NCBI GenBank assembly: GCA_009746045.1
Contig: RPFO01001162.1
Coordinates: forward strand, 224,001-251,000
Length of the DNA: 27,000 nucleotides
Source: Mesostigma viride
Lineage: Eukaryota; Streptophyta; Mesostigmatophyceae; Mesostigmatales; Mesostigmataceae
Direction: 5' to 3'
Below, piece after piece: positions 1 to 7,833 of the stretch. The notes beneath the pieces were generated by a model that had not been told where the DNA came from, searched no databases, and was given only the letters and a program-made list of their open reading frames with translations. A program made the position numbers and the translations under genes. How positions within the stretch are numbered: the first letter of the stretch is position 1; every line of letters starts with the position of its first letter.

Positions 1-2
1 CA

Positions 3-227
3 GCCCGTGATGGGGCAAGGCCCAACAAGCGTAAGCGCTTCAGGCGCCAGAGGCAGGGGGCTCAGGGTGGCAAGGGTGCAGGTTCCCAAGGAGGGGTTGG
101 GAGCCAGCAAGCTGGTGGTCAGCAGGGTAAGGGTGGCCAAGGGCAAGGCAAGGGCCAAGCTCAAGGCAACCAGGGCAAGCAGGGTGGGCAGTCTCAGGGA
201 GGCCAGGGGAAGCCTGGCAAGGGTGGG
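3..227 (+). CDS. Element A Gag fragment, basic Gly/Gln-rich tail before the zinc knuckle
   Basis: Reading from position 3 gives about 75 residues with no stop. It starts with a Lys/Arg cluster (NKRKRFRRQRQ) and continues as a Gly/Gln/Lys-rich low-complexity tail. This is typical of the nucleic-acid-binding linker before the CCHC knuckle of retrotransposon Gag proteins, which bind and package element RNA. Element B has the same layout at 24120-24345. The reading ends at GGG 225-227, where an LTR-like insert begins. It resumes in the same frame at 1375 once the insert and one TGGG copy are skipped. The N-terminal Gag domain lies left of the window. The overlapping reading from position 7 in another frame is a low-complexity shadow. 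Confidence 0.65.
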
Positions 228-1370
228 TGTCACGTCCGTGATCATTTACGTCCGTGCACTCAAGAAGTTACGCGGTTGCCGTAATCGGAATCGTTACCGA
301 CGTTTGGTTGGTTCCGATTCAGTAGGCCGCAGGCTTTGTTCCTTGGGCCGGTGTGGAGCGCCGCGCCGGAAAGGCCTGAATTTCTAGAGTGACAGTCTTA
401 GGTGACCTGACTTAGGTTCAGGCGCAAGACTTTGGGGCGCAAAGCCTTGGTGGCTTGCGCAATATTCCGGTGCGTGACATTTGGCAGTTATGAATCTTTT
501 GTATTGTTCAGACGGAATGATGTTCAGTCCATCTGACAAAGCTAGATACGCAGATCGTAGTGTGCGGTGTGCTGGCTCGCACGTGGTTGTCGAACAGACT
601 TGCTCTGCATTTTGCTGGCAGTCTAACTGCACGTCAGGCGGCTTGCTGGCAAATGCGACAGCGCATGGATGCCGGGATTTTTGGAGGTATTTAGGAGCAG
701 CGCAGCGGCCATGGTGGTCGTTGTTCGCTCGTTTCTCTCCCTCACAACTAGTTTGTTGTCTTCATGGGGTTAAACTTCTCGAACAGCCCGGAGCAGCCCC
801 CGTGAGTGGTTGCATGTCGTTGCCATGACGATGGTTGATAAGATTGACAATGGTTTGATCCGGTTGGGATGTTGTTGGCATTGTGGACGAGAAACGTTCT
901 GCTGACCCGGGAACAGTCCCGGGAAAGGGCCGGTTCGTCGTTGGCCAGTGTGCCAGTAACTGGGACATGAGCGCAGAGTCACACAGTTGATATAGATTAT
1001 GACGTAAGTAAACACTGTTGCGCCACAGTGGCGTCATGGTCGGTCTGTGGTGATTTCGATGGGTCTCAAGGATATGTAGTTACTCTTACAGTTGCGGCAG
1101 CACAACTCGGCATTCATTGTAATTTGTCAAATGTTATGGAATGAATGGTTTGGGCATTGCTTTCATCATAAAGCATTATTGCAATCTTCATAATATAAAT
1201 ATCGGCTGGCTGCGCTGCCTGTCATGAAGGTGGTGGTGCCGTCAAGGACCACACCTATCATTTCCACATTATTTAAACGAGATATAGTGGATCACACACA
1301 AGAGTACTCTATTGCTATGGATATGCCTTCCAAGTGATAGGCTAGGATATAATGGCACGCAAACGCGACA
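228..1370 (+). mobile_element. Solo-LTR-like insertion in Gag of element A (1143 bp, TSD TGGG)
   Basis: The insert begins TGTCACG and ends CGCGACA, so its ends are TG...CA with a short imperfect inverted repeat (TGTCACG against TGTCGCG). It is flanked by TGGG at 224-227 and 1371-1374. Skipping the insert and one TGGG joins the Gag tail to the zinc knuckle in frame (ending ...GKGG, resuming AGSGKKGG), which is good independent support for the edges. Inside I see no credible gene; the ORFs at 481-828 and 762-1037 resemble nothing. An AT-rich TATA-like stretch lies near 1188-1200. A solo LTR left by recombination is the best reading. The 4-bp TSD is shorter than the usual 5. Confidence 0.65.
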
Positions 1371-1374
1371 TGGG

Positions 1375-1497
1375 GCTGGGTCTGGGAAGAAAGGTGGAGC
1401 ATGCTTTGTGTGTGGCAAGGAAGGTCACTGGCGTCGTGAGTGTCCTGACAGGAAGGCCAAGCCTGCTGGGGCAGGGGGCCAGTCTGGGCAGCAGTGA
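1375..1497 (+). CDS. Element A Gag C-terminus with CCHC zinc knuckle, ending in UGA
   Basis: The reading contains CFVCGKEGHWRREC, a perfect C-x2-C-x4-H-x4-C knuckle of the retroviral nucleocapsid type, which binds RNA. A Gly/Gln-rich tail follows to a TGA at 1495-1497. The frame is the same as that of the Gag tail before the insert and of the Pol reading after the stop, so Gag and Pol of this copy are one frame interrupted by a single UGA. Element B has the same arrangement. Confidence 0.8.
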   Translation, partial: AGSGKKGGACFVCGKEGHWRRECPDRKAKPAGAGGQSGQQ

Positions 1498-1500
1498 CTA
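1495..1500 (+). promoter_or_regulatory. Candidate UGA readthrough site between Gag and Pol (element A)
   Basis: The context is CAG TGA CTA G. UGA followed by CUAG is a known leaky stop context in eukaryotes and RNA viruses (established knowledge). The following reading stays open in the same frame for about 200 codons and contains the pre-integrase finger. Element B has CAG TGA CTG at the same place. Suppression here would make Gag-Pol at a low ratio. This is inference; no translation data are available. Confidence 0.5.
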
Positions 1501-2097
1501 GCATCATCCCCTGTAAATAGTCAATCACCCCTTGGGGAAGGTGTGCTGAATGTACATAAGGATGGGGGTGTGCCCCTTGTGCAGCACCAAGGGTGTAAAG
1601 ATGTTGTTCTTCCACTGGATTGCAATAACAATGCTGCAGCTGAATTCCCTATGCCTCATGCAGGTGGTGGGTCTCCAGCAGGTGCTGGCCTGGAGGGCCA
1701 AGGGACCTTGCTGGGAGGGCCTGGAGCGGTCCAGGGTGCAGGGCCTGGCTTGGGGCGTCAGGATGGCCTGCAGGGAAGCCCTGGAACCTCAGGAGTGGAT
1801 CATGTGTCCCCACACACGGTTCAGACGTCTCGCCAGGTCAGTACTGAGAGAGTGCTGAGCTATGCTGAGGCTGGCCATAGGTTGCATCACATGTTTGGCC
1901 ATTCTGGGCAAGCAGCAATGTTTGCTTGGAAGCTAGGTAGGGAGCCTTTGTGGGAGGCATACCAGGCTGCTGCTGAGAACTGTGGTTGCCAGGAGAATGC
2001 TGTTCACCCACCTCAGTCCCATGCTAGGGAGCCTGCTAGGGAGCGTGGCGACATCCATGCAGATGGATATCCAGCATATCAGGGGCTTGTATATATT
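1498..2097 (+). CDS. Element A Pol N-terminus: linker, pre-integrase zinc finger and start of integrase
   Basis: After the UGA the frame runs through about 125 residues of Gly/Pro/Gln-rich linker with no protease motif. It then reaches HRLHHMFGHSG ... KLGREPLWEAYQ ... NCGC (about 1873-1990), matching the H-x3-H ... C-x-C pre-integrase finger that precedes Copia integrases and aligning with element B (HNMFGH ... CKC). The integrase start, DIQHIRG, with its first catalytic Asp at 2066-2068, lies in the +1 frame (codons from 2063), so a frame change is needed between about 2000 and 2063. The same offset occurs in B. A LINE fragment interrupts the reading at 2098. Confidence 0.65.
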
Positions 2098-2431
2098 TAA
2101 AAATATAATTACTTACAGCAGAGTGAAATCACTCAAACCAAAGCAAACGCCCAGCTATAAACCTATGTACAGAGCCATGTCAAAGCTCTATACTACGATA
2201 AGACCAATGGAAACGCCTAACGGGAGGAACCTAATAGCCCTGCTGCACCGCAAAATCGGCCCGCGTACGGCGGAGCATGATGTCAGCCATGGCCCGAGTC
2301 AGCGCCACCGACAAGCGCTGACGCCAATATGACGTCCAGGTCCGCGCCGACCATGGGGCCCGCTGGCCCTCCAGGTCCAGCCGGTCCTCCCGGAGCCGGC
2401 AACACTCCTTGAAGAAGGCGGATATATTGGT
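2098..2431 (-). mobile_element. 5'-truncated LINE 3' end, copy 1 (334 bp, 13-bp TSD)
   Basis: The fragment is flanked by the 13-bp direct repeat GCTTGTATATATT at 2085-2097 and 2432-2444. A nearly identical copy lies at 18369-18726 with a different 13-bp TSD and a different 5' cut point. On the minus strand the fragment reads FFKECCRLREDR ... LSVALTRAMADIMLRR ... FAVQQGY and then a stop. About 150 bp of 3' UTR and an A/T-rich tail (TAATTATATTTTTAA) follow. Long TSDs, variable 5' truncation and a fixed 3' end are signatures of target-primed reverse transcription. Skipping the insert and one TSD restores the element A reading IRGLYILVGVD. Confidence 0.8.
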
Positions 2432-2433
2432 GC

Positions 2434-2795
2434 TTGTATATATTGGTGGGGGTGGACAGGTTCAGCAGATACAGACTGATAGACGTTCTGCCTGGTATGC
2501 AGGAGCACCACTTGTTGTTGGGTATGAAGGCCCTGATCCCAGGCTTTGGGGTGTGCAAGAGTGTGCAGGCAGACTTGCAGTTTGACTGTTTGCTCAAGCA
2601 TCAGGACCAGCTGCCTTGTAAGCTGGTGGTAGTCCCCAGGGAGAGTCATGGGCAGCAAGGGGCTGTAGAGAGATCCATACGTGAAGTGAAGACAGTGGTG
2701 CTAGCAGCAGAGTCAGTGCCACTTGTGGCATCTGCCTTAGAGAGGGCAGCCTGGTGTAAGGGCCGGATAGAAGAGCAGCTGAACCACAGGGTTAA
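2434..2795 (+). CDS. Element A integrase catalytic core
   Basis: Reads LYILVGVDRFSRY, then VQADLQFD and GQQGAVERSIREVK. With the first Asp before the LINE insert (2066-2068), the second Asp at 2572-2574 and the Glu at 2668-2670, this is a D,D(31)E retroviral-type integrase, which joins element cDNA to the host chromosome. The 31-residue Asp-Glu spacing is slightly short of the common 35. Element B shows the same motifs (DIQHIRG, VDMQFQHL, HGQQGAIERAIQEVK). The reading runs into a TTAA transposon and resumes in frame at 4518. The first codon is set by the LINE TSD, not by a start. Confidence 0.85.
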
Positions 2796-2810
2796 CTCGT
2801 CGTCTGTCCC

Positions 2811-2838
2811 AACTCAGTCCTCACAGGAGGACTGAGTT
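2811..2838. repeat. Left subterminal hairpin of the 1.7-kb TTAA element
   Basis: AACTCAGTCCTC (2811-2822), a 4-nt loop and its exact complement GAGGACTGAGTT (2827-2838) form a 12-bp stem directly inside the left TIR. It is a candidate transposase-binding or hairpin site. Confidence 0.8.
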
Positions 2839-4450
2839 GACAATTTTCAACCGCGTGTAGCGACTAGGTGGGGGGTCCATCCCAAATGTTTTGATGTGGA
2901 TCTGGGGTGTACTAGATATCATTTTGTTGGCAAAAATACTGCATATGTGAAAACTTGACCCGAACACCTGAAAATTACACGGACGTTGGGCGCCCCTCGC
3001 GAATTTGCATTTTTCGGGATAAGAACGAGTGGGAAAAATTCAATCAAATCCTGGTGCATGAAGAAAAAATATAGGCATGTAAACAACATAGTTCTTGAAG
3101 CGTGGCAAAAAACTGGGCTCCATTTGGCCACTGCAACTGCCTGAAACAATTAAAAAACTCTCAGTCCTCAGGAGAGGAATGGGGCTTTTGCTAACTTTGC
3201 TAGCATGTAAGTGCGGTCATACTACATCACCGTGGCCACCAACCATCCCAATCAACTCATTTCCCTTCAAGCATTACAGGACAACACACTTGCATCATCA
3301 TACTTCAGGTATATCATGCCTTATCATGTAGTGAGAGCCTATGCATGCATGTAGGGAATGGGCTTGGATACCTACCAACAAAGGGTTATGTTATAAGTGT
3401 CAACCACCAATATAATGGGTAGGTTAAGCATATTTCCATTGTTTCAAACAACAATAGATATGGCTATAACTGTTTTGCCTTGCCATGATGTGGCCAACAT
3501 AGTTGCTGGCACATGATGGCAGTGGTTTGTCACCAAGACTTTTCACTCACCCGTAAAAGCTTGAATGCACCCTTGACGCAGCCCGTGGCCACACAATCAT
3601 GCAGTATGAACGTAGCAAAAGAATAACTAACATCTATGAAGGTGTTTAAACCTGCACAGCTCCTAAAACCCTGCACAACTACACTGGGTTAAGGCAAATG
3701 CCTGCTAACATCATCTGAAAAGGGGGTTTTAGAGAGGGGCAGGCAACGGTCAAGAAAGAGCATCAAGACTTGAACCTGACAACGCCTCGCAAGCTTAAAC
3801 TCATGTACGAACATCAAGGAACGAAGAGGCAACGATTATCCGGCTTTACCTGGCACGGCTGGCGTTACCTTGGCCCAGGCGGTGCCCGCAAAAGTGGCAC
3901 TTTGCGGCACATAGACCATGACGTGACAGAATGGTCGAGATCATCAAATCTATACTGTCACTCAATATATTCTAATGCAACTCATGTTAACATGTAGAAA
4001 GAAACCTATCAGCCATTGAAATTGCGCCGGAAAGCAAGCGCAGTAATCAATTCCGTCGACCTGCCTTATCGCAGTTTTTTCCAGCAAGAACAGTGCCGAC
4101 ACCGGGTAAATCGCATCCCCGCGAGCTAAAAATTGATTTATATCATCTTTAGGGCATGTTAAATCTATTTACTGAGTTTGGACGGCTAACTCGTCCGCAA
4201 ACGTAAACTGCATGCATGGGCGCGAGCCGCCATGGCTAGGTCGTGCATTTCCGGAACTCGCGTTTCACGTGGAAAAGTACCCTTACCACCTGTACTTTGA
4301 CCGTACAGTTAGCCGCGCATACCAAATCCAAAAAAATCCCAAAAATATGTCCAAGAAAGATCTTTTCACGTAGTATTTGAATAAATTTTGAGAGAATTTT
4401 TTTGTCAAACATTCTGACCGGGGCGAATTTTCTACGAAACCCAAAAACTC

Positions 4451-4497
4451 GGTCCTCTAGAGAGGACTGAGTTCAACTCAGTCCTCCGTAGAGGACC
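4451..4497. repeat. Right subterminal nested inverted repeats of the 1.7-kb TTAA element
   Basis: The same 12-mer pair appears in reversed order: GAGGACTGAGTT (4462-4473), one base, then AACTCAGTCCTC (4475-4486). It is nested inside a GGTCCTC/GAGGACC pair (4451-4457 and 4491-4497). Confidence 0.8.
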
Positions 4498-4517
4498 AGG
4501 GACAGACGACGAGTTAA

Positions 4518-5427
4518 CTATTACTTTGATGGTGTGGCTGTCTCTCCCCTAGCCCTGCAGTATAGCTTGTTGCCTGAGAACGTGGTGCAGGCCAGTCTTA
4601 GGAAGGCAGATAGGTTATTTGCCCAGCTGAGACGTAAGGACAAGAACTGGAATGTGCTGAGGCCTCAGGTGGGGCTGAAGGTCAGGATGTGGAAGGAACC
4701 ATCTATTCCAGGCAAGCGGGGGAAGTGGCAGGATGGGGTTGTCACTCGTGTGGAAGAAGCTAACAGATCTTGCCTGGTGGCTTTGGAAAAGGATCCAAGG
4801 CACGTGTACAGGTTGTCCTGGGCTCATGTCAAGGAAAGAAGGCCACATGCAATCTGGCCTGCAGACGGGCCAGGCCCTCCCAGCTGGGTTGAGGAGCCAG
4901 GCCAGAGCCAGGCAGCAGCAGCTAACAATCCTCTGGTGGTGGATGATGGTCTGTCCCTACTGGAAGATGACGAGCAGGAGGCTGCTGAAGCAACTGTCAC
5001 AAGGCCAGAGGGGACGGGGCAGCCACCTAAGGCCCGGGGGCCTCTCATGGCGGACGTCATCCGAGCACTCATGCGCAGCAAACATGATCCCAAGGTATCC
5101 AAGCTCACGGGGTGGGGGTCATGCTGGGCAGCTACAATGGAGGTAGATACCAACTCACAGGTGTCTGTCATCAGGGAAGAGGATGCTGTAGGCTTACAGA
5201 TGTCCCATCCCAGTTGCCTTGCTGTGTCTGATTTCTCAGGAAAGGTGTCCATGAAGATCCTTGGGGAAGTGAGTGTGCCTATCTTAGGGGTGCCCACCAC
5301 GTTCTGTGTGGTAGAGGGCTATCAGGGGCCTGCCATTCTGGGTCAGAACTTCTTGTGCATGCCAGGGGTTACTTTGACCTCTGATGAGTTGCATGGCACT
5401 AGAAGGCAGGGGCAGCCTCCCCCTTGA
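4518..5427 (+). CDS. Element A integrase C-terminal domain followed by retropepsin-like protease
   Basis: Continues the integrase frame after the TTAA element. First comes a conserved block, VGLKVRMWKEPSIPGKRGKW ... VYRLSWAHVKER (about 4665-4845), an SH3-like or GPY/F-like integrase tail. An acidic, Pro/Ala-rich linker follows (4850-5100). Then comes an aspartic-protease-like domain: MEVDTNSQVSVI with the catalytic-position triplet at 5146-5154, FSGKV, LGEVSVPI and GPAILGQNFL (5335-5355). The spacing of about 62 residues between triplet and ILG, and the beta-strand pattern, fit retropepsins, which cleave Gag-Pol. Oddities: the triplet is DTN, not DTG or DSG, and the domain lies after the integrase, unlike Copia (Gag-PR-IN-RT) or Ty3 (Gag-PR-RT-IN). 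Confidence 0.7.
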
Positions 5428-5710
5428 AAGATATCACTATTCCCAGGGTCTTGCAGTGGCGGTGAAGGCTGTTAGGAGTCAGCCAGCTGAGGGTCCTCAC
5501 GGTCAGGAACCCATAGCTGAGGACCTGTTGATAATCCCAACCACCTTTGATCCAAGGCAGTTAAGGGTAAACAGGTACCAGATAGCTGCTCACAGTCCTA
5601 TTCCCTGGCGCCAGCTAGTCGAGATGATGCAAGGCCCCAAGATGGCTAAGGCATGGACTCTTGGCTTTGTTGCTTCTGGGCATGAGTGGATAGTTTCCAA
5701 CTGTGCAGAG
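5427..5710 (+). CDS. Element A linker and start of reverse transcriptase domain
   Basis: In a frame different from the protease (codons in phase with 5384) the sequence stays open to 5710. It reads EDLLIIPTTFDPRQLRVNRYQIAA... and then IPWRQLVEMMQGPKMAKAWTLGF, resembling the start of Copia-type RT domains (a Trp plus an 'AM..E'-like helix). The change of frame near 5427 is probably decay; I cannot exclude a short intron or a programmed shift. The reading stops at a solo LTR whose removal continues it in frame as NCAE-PVDELPEVHQ. Confidence 0.65.
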
Positions 5711-6156
5711 TGTTAGGGATATTATATCCACCTGGCCACAATATATCCCAGCCTGATTTGTTTCTTGTTGGATTTATTCCATATGGACTGGGAATTTGAT
5801 AGCTATGATGAGCTAGATGGAACAGGCTCAATGAGCTGATCAATATTCATGTGCCATAGTCCTATACTTGGACATGGATGACTTGTAACCTGAGTCAGCC
5901 TAGTAGCATCACGTATTTGATTGACAAGTGGTGCTATGGCCTATTGGACAAGTGTTTGGTCCATGAGCTGACAAGTGTTGGAAGCTCATGATGACACATG
6001 TTATGACTTACATGATGACAAGTGGGTAGACTCATTGCATGACACTTGTCACTCCAAGGAGAAGAGATGTGTCACTTTATTAATCATGTTATGTGGCACA
6101 TTATTACGTAGACACTTGGCATCTAGCTATTATGCCAGCTCATTGGATCATGTCTA

Positions 6157-6245
6157 GAATGTTCTAGGAATGTTCTAAGAATATGCCAGGAATATTCCTG
6201 GAATATACTGAGAATATGCTGGGAATATGCTAGGAATATGCTAGG
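6157..6245 (+). promoter_or_regulatory. Array of GAA/TTC dyads and GGAATATGCTA repeats in LTR U3 (heat-shock-element-like)
   Basis: GAATGTTC occurs at 6157-6164 and 6168-6175, and the palindrome CCAGGAATATTCCTGG at 6186-6201. Several tandem 11-12 bp units of the type GGGAATATGCTA follow to 6245. GAAnnTTC is the core of heat-shock elements, but the 3-nt gaps between successive dyads are not ideal, so this is a tentative enhancer call. Confidence 0.4.
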
Positions 6246-6306
6246 ATGTTTCTACAAGCTTCTGTGATGATGTCATTGCTGATGTCATCCTTCCTAGCCT
6301 AAAAGG

Positions 6307-6315
6307 TATAAAAGG
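6307..6315 (+). promoter_or_regulatory. TATA box of the solo LTR
   Basis: TATAAAAGG lies about 100 bp before a polyadenylation signal, as expected for the U3/R boundary of an LTR. Confidence 0.7.
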
Positions 6316-6337
6316 AAACTGCCCCCTAAGGGCAGGT

Positions 6338-6381
6338 ACCTCCATTTAACCTCCATTCAACCTCCATTCAACCTCCATTCA
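6338..6381 (+). repeat. Four tandem 11-bp repeats in LTR R region
   Basis: ACCTCCATTTA is followed by three copies of ACCTCCATTCA, between the TATA box and the polyadenylation signal. Confidence 0.85.
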
Positions 6382-6406
6382 AGCTCTTCTCCAACTATTA
6401 TATTCT

Positions 6407-6412
6407 AATAAA
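6407..6412 (+). terminator. Polyadenylation signal AATAAA of the solo LTR
   Basis: AATAAA lies 92 bp after the TATA box inside the LTR and is followed by a T-rich stretch, a usual R/U5 arrangement. Confidence 0.65.
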
Positions 6413-6539
6413 GCCATTTATTCTTCCACGTAAATTGTCTTCAACCTCTCTTTCTTTCAGCACCTGCAAGGTGTGTGGGTAGCAAGGCCAAGCACAAGGC
6501 ATTGTGTAAAACCCATTAGTTTCCTCTACCTTTCAAACA

Positions 6540-7697
6540 CAGAGCCTGTGGATGAGCTGCCAGAAGTTCACCAGCTGCTCAGATTGATGTTTGTCCTCAA
6601 GCTCAAGGAGGTAGATGGTGTCCAGGTGCCACATGTCAGACCAGTTGTAACCGAGTATCATGGCACTGGCCAGTTGTTAGATGAGGAGCTCTATACTCCA
6701 GGGATGCTGCATGACACGTGGAGGATTCTGCTGTGTATATTTCTGTCTTTTCTGGTTAAGGGTGTGCCCTATAGCTCTGTGCTGATTGATTTCAAGAGGG
6801 CTTTTCTCAAGGGTGACCAGGACCAGGCTAGGCAGACTTGGAGAGATATCCCTCCTTTCTTTGTGACTGTACCTGCTGTATGGAGAGCAGAGATAAAGGC
6901 CAGGTACCTGAGAATTCTGAAAGGGTTGGAAGGTCTCAGGTCCAGTCCCATTATCTGGAGAAAGAGCCTAGAGAAATTCTTGAAGAATACTTGTGGGTTT
7001 TCTGTGTCTCCAGTGGATCCCTGTTTGTTCCAAGGGTCCCACAATGGCCTTCCTGTCTTTGCCTCACTGCATGGTGATGACCTGCATCTCATAGGTCCAC
7101 CAGACTGGGTTGAGGCTGTCTTGGCTAAGATCCAGAAGCGGTTTGAGCTGGGTAAGATACAGCACATGGTGGAGAATGAGCCTATGGTCTTCTGTGGCAT
7201 GCAGGCTACGTTGTTCCAAGCCAAGGGCTCGTGGTTCATCAGGATGGAGGGTGGTAAGGACTACCCACAGCAGATTGTAGATGCATTGCAGGAGCCCATC
7301 ACGCAGGCTAGGTGTGCTACCATCAGGGGCATGCTGGCATGGCTTGCAAGTATATGTGCCCCTGACTTGCTGGTTCTGAGTCGACTTACTGATTCCCAGC
7401 TGGTTGAGGTGGGTGCTGAGAGTGTGGTGCAGGCTGTCATGATGTCTCCCCCTCTTATTCTGGGTCCTGTGGATTTGTACAAGCCCCTTGACATGGTTCT
7501 CTATGTGGACAGTTCTATGGATAATAGGAAGGTCACAGAGGTCAGGGGCAGGGCAGCAGCATTAGTTACCCTGGAGCAAGATCACACCTCACTTGTTACC
7601 TGGTACAGTCGGTTGCAGAACAGGGTTACACCCAGCAGTGATATTGCTGAGTGCAGGGCAATCTGTGAAGGGCTGCATACTCCCTACCAGCCATTAA
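6540..7697 (+). CDS. Element A reverse transcriptase and RNase H (Copia type, HGDD active site)
   Basis: Runs in frame from the LTR TSD. RT motifs are LYTPGMLHDTWRILL, VLIDFKRAFLKG (catalytic Asp 6788-6790), GLEGLRSSPIIWR (Copia equivalent: YGL.Q.PR.W) and LHGDDLHLIGP (7067-7099; catalytic Asp pair 7076-7081). RNase H follows with LYVDSSMDN (Asp 7508-7510), TWYSRLQNRVTPSSDIAECRAI (Glu 7649-7651). The enzyme copies element RNA into DNA and degrades the RNA strand. The Copia YVDD box is HGDD here, as in the third copy at 26595-26606. The C-terminal part of RNase H is displaced to 16332-16640 by the 8.6-kb insertion. The first Met of the open frame is irrelevant because this is an internal fragment. 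Confidence 0.85.
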
Positions 7698-7833
7698 GAA
7701 TGTACTCCAGCACGCAAAATGTACTTCGTACCGAAGTTTGTCTTTTTATGCTGAAAATTGTCATGCATGATGTTTGCAACCAAAATAGACCTCGTACAAA
7801 GTTTGGTATCGATCGGACGTCATCTTCGTGACA

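Larger units (their letters stand above)
2796..4513. mobile_element. TTAA-flanked non-autonomous DNA transposon, 1718 bp
   Basis: TTAA at 2792-2795 and 4514-4517 flanks a perfect 15-bp terminal inverted repeat, CTCGTCGTCTGTCCC and its complement. The surrounding hexamer GTTAAC is palindromic, so a TA or longer duplication fits equally well. Skipping the insert restores the integrase reading RVNYYFDGVA without a frame change. The interior is AT-rich with no transposase; ORFs at 3095-3331 and 3770-3997 look like chance. TTAA duplication is typical of piggyBac and Kolobok superfamilies (established); the TIR is neither family's as I know it. Confidence 0.75.
5711..6539 (+). mobile_element. Solo LTR in element A reverse transcriptase (829 bp, TSD CAGAG)
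   Basis: Starts TGTTAGGG and ends TTTCAAACA, giving TGTT...AACA ends, and is flanked by a perfect 5-bp duplication CAGAG (5706-5710, 6540-6544). Removing the LTR plus one TSD restores the RT frame. Internal signals are correctly ordered for U3-R-U5: GACAAGTG/CACTTGTC motifs (5920-6055), GAATGTTC-type dyads (6157-6201), a TATA box (6307), four 11-bp repeats (6338-6381) and AATAAA (6407). No coding sequence. The relation to element A's own LTR is unknown. Confidence 0.85.

Noticed and set aside
481-828. 115-codon plus-strand ORF inside the LTR-like insert
   Set aside because: No domain, overlaps minus-strand ORFs of equal length and lies in LTR-type non-coding DNA.
2283-2658. Minus-strand ORFs over the LINE tail and integrase
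   Set aside because: They fuse LINE-derived sequence with antisense integrase across the insertion junction; the LINE's own frame is a different one, ending in AVQQGY.
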